Positions 61,740 through 64,000 of a DNA stretch of 64,000 nt are shown piece by piece. Each line of letters opens with the position of its first letter. The stretch's first letter is position 1. The notes below the pieces were generated by a model. The model had not been told where the DNA came from and did no database searches. It saw only the letters and a list, made by a program, of their open reading frames with translations. Location of the stretch: positions 1,240,001 to 1,304,000 of the forward strand of contig VWZL01000166.1 in assembly GCA_013396915.1 (NCBI GenBank), read 5' to 3'. Origin of the DNA: Stercorarius parasiticus (lineage: Eukaryota; Chordata; Aves; Charadriiformes; Stercorariidae). The position numbers were made by a program, and so were the translations under genes.

Positions 61740-62357
61740 AGAAAGCTAAAGGCAGTATTCCCTAGAGGAGAAGAAGCAGGAGAAAACAACCCCCAAACCA
61801 TTGAATCCTTAACAATTGCAGGGCCTGGAAGTGCGTGATATGTTCCTGAACGTAGAGGATGAATCACTAGCCAGTTTGCGAAGGGGGAGGAGGGGGGAAG
61901 ACTTTTCAAAGGTCAGGAGGAGGAAGCACACCAACATGAAGAGCATTGTTCATATTGGAAATCGTTATTCGAAATCAATTGGACTTTTCCAGTGTGCACA
62001 ACTAACTAAAGGATCCTCAGTAGCTAGTTTTCCACTCGAATAAAGTCTTTGACAGTCGATGAGACTTAGGACTTGTCTTTAATGATGAATCTCCCTTTTT
62101 TAATTTCAGGGATAAACATTATACAGAAGCTGTATTCAGCAGCATCGACAACAACTCTGAAACTTGCATCCAAAAAAAGACTGACAAAAACTTTAAATGA
62201 GCCATGTGCACTGACTTACTGATTCGTATACATGGCAGATACCACTCCCTTGTTCTTCCTGAAGCAAAGTGCTGTAGTGGTGGGTGAAGTGGAAGAAGCC
62301 GGTATTACTAGCTAGAATAGGCTTTGCTGTGTCATAAGTTACACTTTTGTTGGAAAT

Positions 62358-62373
62358 AAAAAAAAAAAAAAAA
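62358..62373. repeat. Run of 16 A after AATAAA
   Basis: The run is preceded by GGAAATAAA, so an AATAAA runs straight into the A tract. The 250 bp upstream have no recognised gene sequence. Confidence 0.85.
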
Positions 62374-63399
62374 GCAACTTTATAGCTTAGAAAGAAGGAA
62401 GATTACAAAGACACAGTGGGCAACACTTTAAAAAAAAATCTTTATTTTGGGGGGTGACGACATGGAGAGTCATCTAATCCAGCTATCCAGCTGAGTGACT
62501 CTGAACTAAAACCAGTGTCATTTGCAGTCCCCTGTTGAATTTCATGTTCTGTCTCAGGACTGGCAGCAGATCAACTTTGCTGGATTCCTGGGAGCGAGTT
62601 TGGAGGAGCTTTAGCTCCCTGAATGTCAACAAATGTTGTAAGTTTACCGTGCAAGTTTGAAGATAAATGGAATAGAATTAATAAGCATCAGTAATGGCTT
62701 TATAATTGAAATAGTATAGACATTAGAGGGTGTTAGTAATCATATTAATTATTTGTTAACAGAAAGACAAAGTAATAAAATTAAAAATCAAAAAGCTTAG
62801 TTCACATGCAGATCTAGGGGGACATTTTGTAACAGAAGTAATTGCTTTTGCTTCATCCTCAGGGTGATAGTATCTGTGTCTAATTGTTTTTCCTGAAGAA
62901 AGCAGAGCAATCTAAAATTATAAGTAATGCACAACAATTGTAGGGGTGAAAATAACCATATTTTAGGAACCTCTTACAGCATCCCGCCCCGATTCAGCGA
63001 AAGGAAGCAGTGCTGCTAGGAAGGGTAAAGATAAATGGAATTACTTTTCTATTAGAAGTATAATAGACTTTATTAGTTAGTCACCTGTGCTCAGAATAGA
63101 TCAGCTGTCAGGGAGAGCAAGTAGATGAACATGTACCTTGTGAGCTGTCACGAGCAGATCAGTGTGGGTTTTTTAAATAATAATTACCCACTTCCAGAGA
63201 AATGTTTTAGACAAAAGCACAGCTGCTTTATTGATGATGCCTTTTGTGCATAAGGATGAATATTCTGGTTTGTTCTTTTCATTTTTCCATGTAAATGTAA
63301 TATCATATTTCCATAACACTCTTTTAGGAAATGGTGCAGTTCGCTATTAAAGCTTGCATAATAAAATTATTTGTCAGGGATTTAATTTGATCGAAGTCG
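62374..63399 (+). other. TPK1: TPK1 intron; nothing recognised
   Basis: AT-rich DNA with an A run and GGGGGGTGA near 62430-62457. No gene or transposon marks. Confidence 0.6.
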
Positions 63400-64000
63400 G
63401 TTATTTGTAATAAAGTGCCAGTAGTGAAGAGGGGCTGCTGCTTGTATTCAGTGCTGGCAATGGCCTTGCCCTCCGCAAGCCACTGCACAACCAGCTGTCC
63501 TGGGGTTCGGTGTGGCAGGGCACACAGAAGACATCATCCTTTTTTGCACCCTGACCAGTGCTCAGAGGTGACAGCAACTGTTCGCTTCCTTGTGGTCAGA
63601 GCACCAGATCCGCTATTCTGGCACAGTTTAATAGTCTGGTCTGGTCTGGCAGCTTGATTGACATGAGGTCTGGGAGCAAGAAACTCTGCAGCTGGTGGTT
63701 CTCGAGAGTCTGTGGGCACATATGTGGCTCCTGGGGGCCACCCAGGAGTCTAAATGGACCAGCCATGGGCTGGGTCAGTTCTGGTTCCCCCCTGGACTCA
63801 GGGAGGAAGGGTTTAAATCTGCAATACGTTGAACCCCTCCCAGAGTTCAGAAGATCTGCTTTGATCCTATTGTAACATTGCACGTTGTGTACACCCACCT
63901 TTGTTCAGCCACAAATACTGGTTACAGCCCACTACCGTTCAGCTCCTCTGCTTCCTGCCCCTACAAAACACATCAGAAGATGGAGTTAAGCAATGAGCCT
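63400..64000 (+). other. GC-richer unassigned stretch at the right edge
   Basis: The composition rises in G and C from about 63.4 kb to the end. It holds a (CTGGT)n-like stretch GTCTGGTCTGGTCTGG at about 63636 and a perfect hairpin CTCCTGGG/CCCAGGAG (63728-63735 with 63741-63748). Opposing open frames of up to 105 codons overlap on both strands. It could be an unrecognised interspersed repeat or the edge of one cut by the window. Confidence 0.4.

Overview
The window is bird genomic DNA, and almost all of it is intron. It holds CR1 LINE fragments, including one close to the avian CR1 3' consensus. It also holds a solo LTR of a type I recall as an avian ERVL family, and several ancient tRNA-headed MIR-type SINE remnants. 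Overall composition is AT-rich with little CpG, and there are no bacterial-style gene blocks. A neoavian host is my best guess from the LTR family; the species cannot be read from the sequence.

One protein-coding exon is recognisable. It is a 112-nt exon on the + strand at 10462-10573, with good splice sites on both sides, encoding part of the thiamine-binding C-terminal domain of thiamine pyrophosphokinase (TPK1). From my knowledge of the vertebrate protein it is the penultimate coding exon. I could not find the final exon or any earlier exon. Positions 1-10461 are therefore the end of the preceding intron, and 10574-64000 is a single intron fragment of at least 53 kb.

Layout: 1-2700 is GC-rich, with a three-copy ~170-bp tandem repeat and a long CTT/CCT microsatellite. 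An antisense CR1 remnant lies near 3 kb. The TPK1 exon is at 10.5 kb. From 22 to 33 kb there is a concentration of old repeats: MIR-like SINEs at 22.1, 25.9, 30.8, 32.4 and 32.7 kb and a diverged CR1 at 26.6 kb. A young CR1 3' fragment sits at 42.5 kb. A 790-bp solo LTR with a perfect 5-bp target duplication lies at 46.66-47.45 kb; it contains the only ambiguous base of the window and a 51-bp internal tandem repeat. The rest (47.5-64 kb) is ordinary intron with small simple repeats, a possible G-quadruplex, a short multi-hairpin segment and a GC-richer unassigned stretch at the right end.

I saw no RNA genes, CRISPR arrays, intact transposons or other protein-coding genes. The many short open frames look like chance frames, and the longest (966-1820) is explained by the tandem repeat. 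I do not see a new biological system here. The points most worth a second look are the N-marked break in the LTR, the GC-rich tandem repeat at the left end, and a few structured or exon-like intronic segments.
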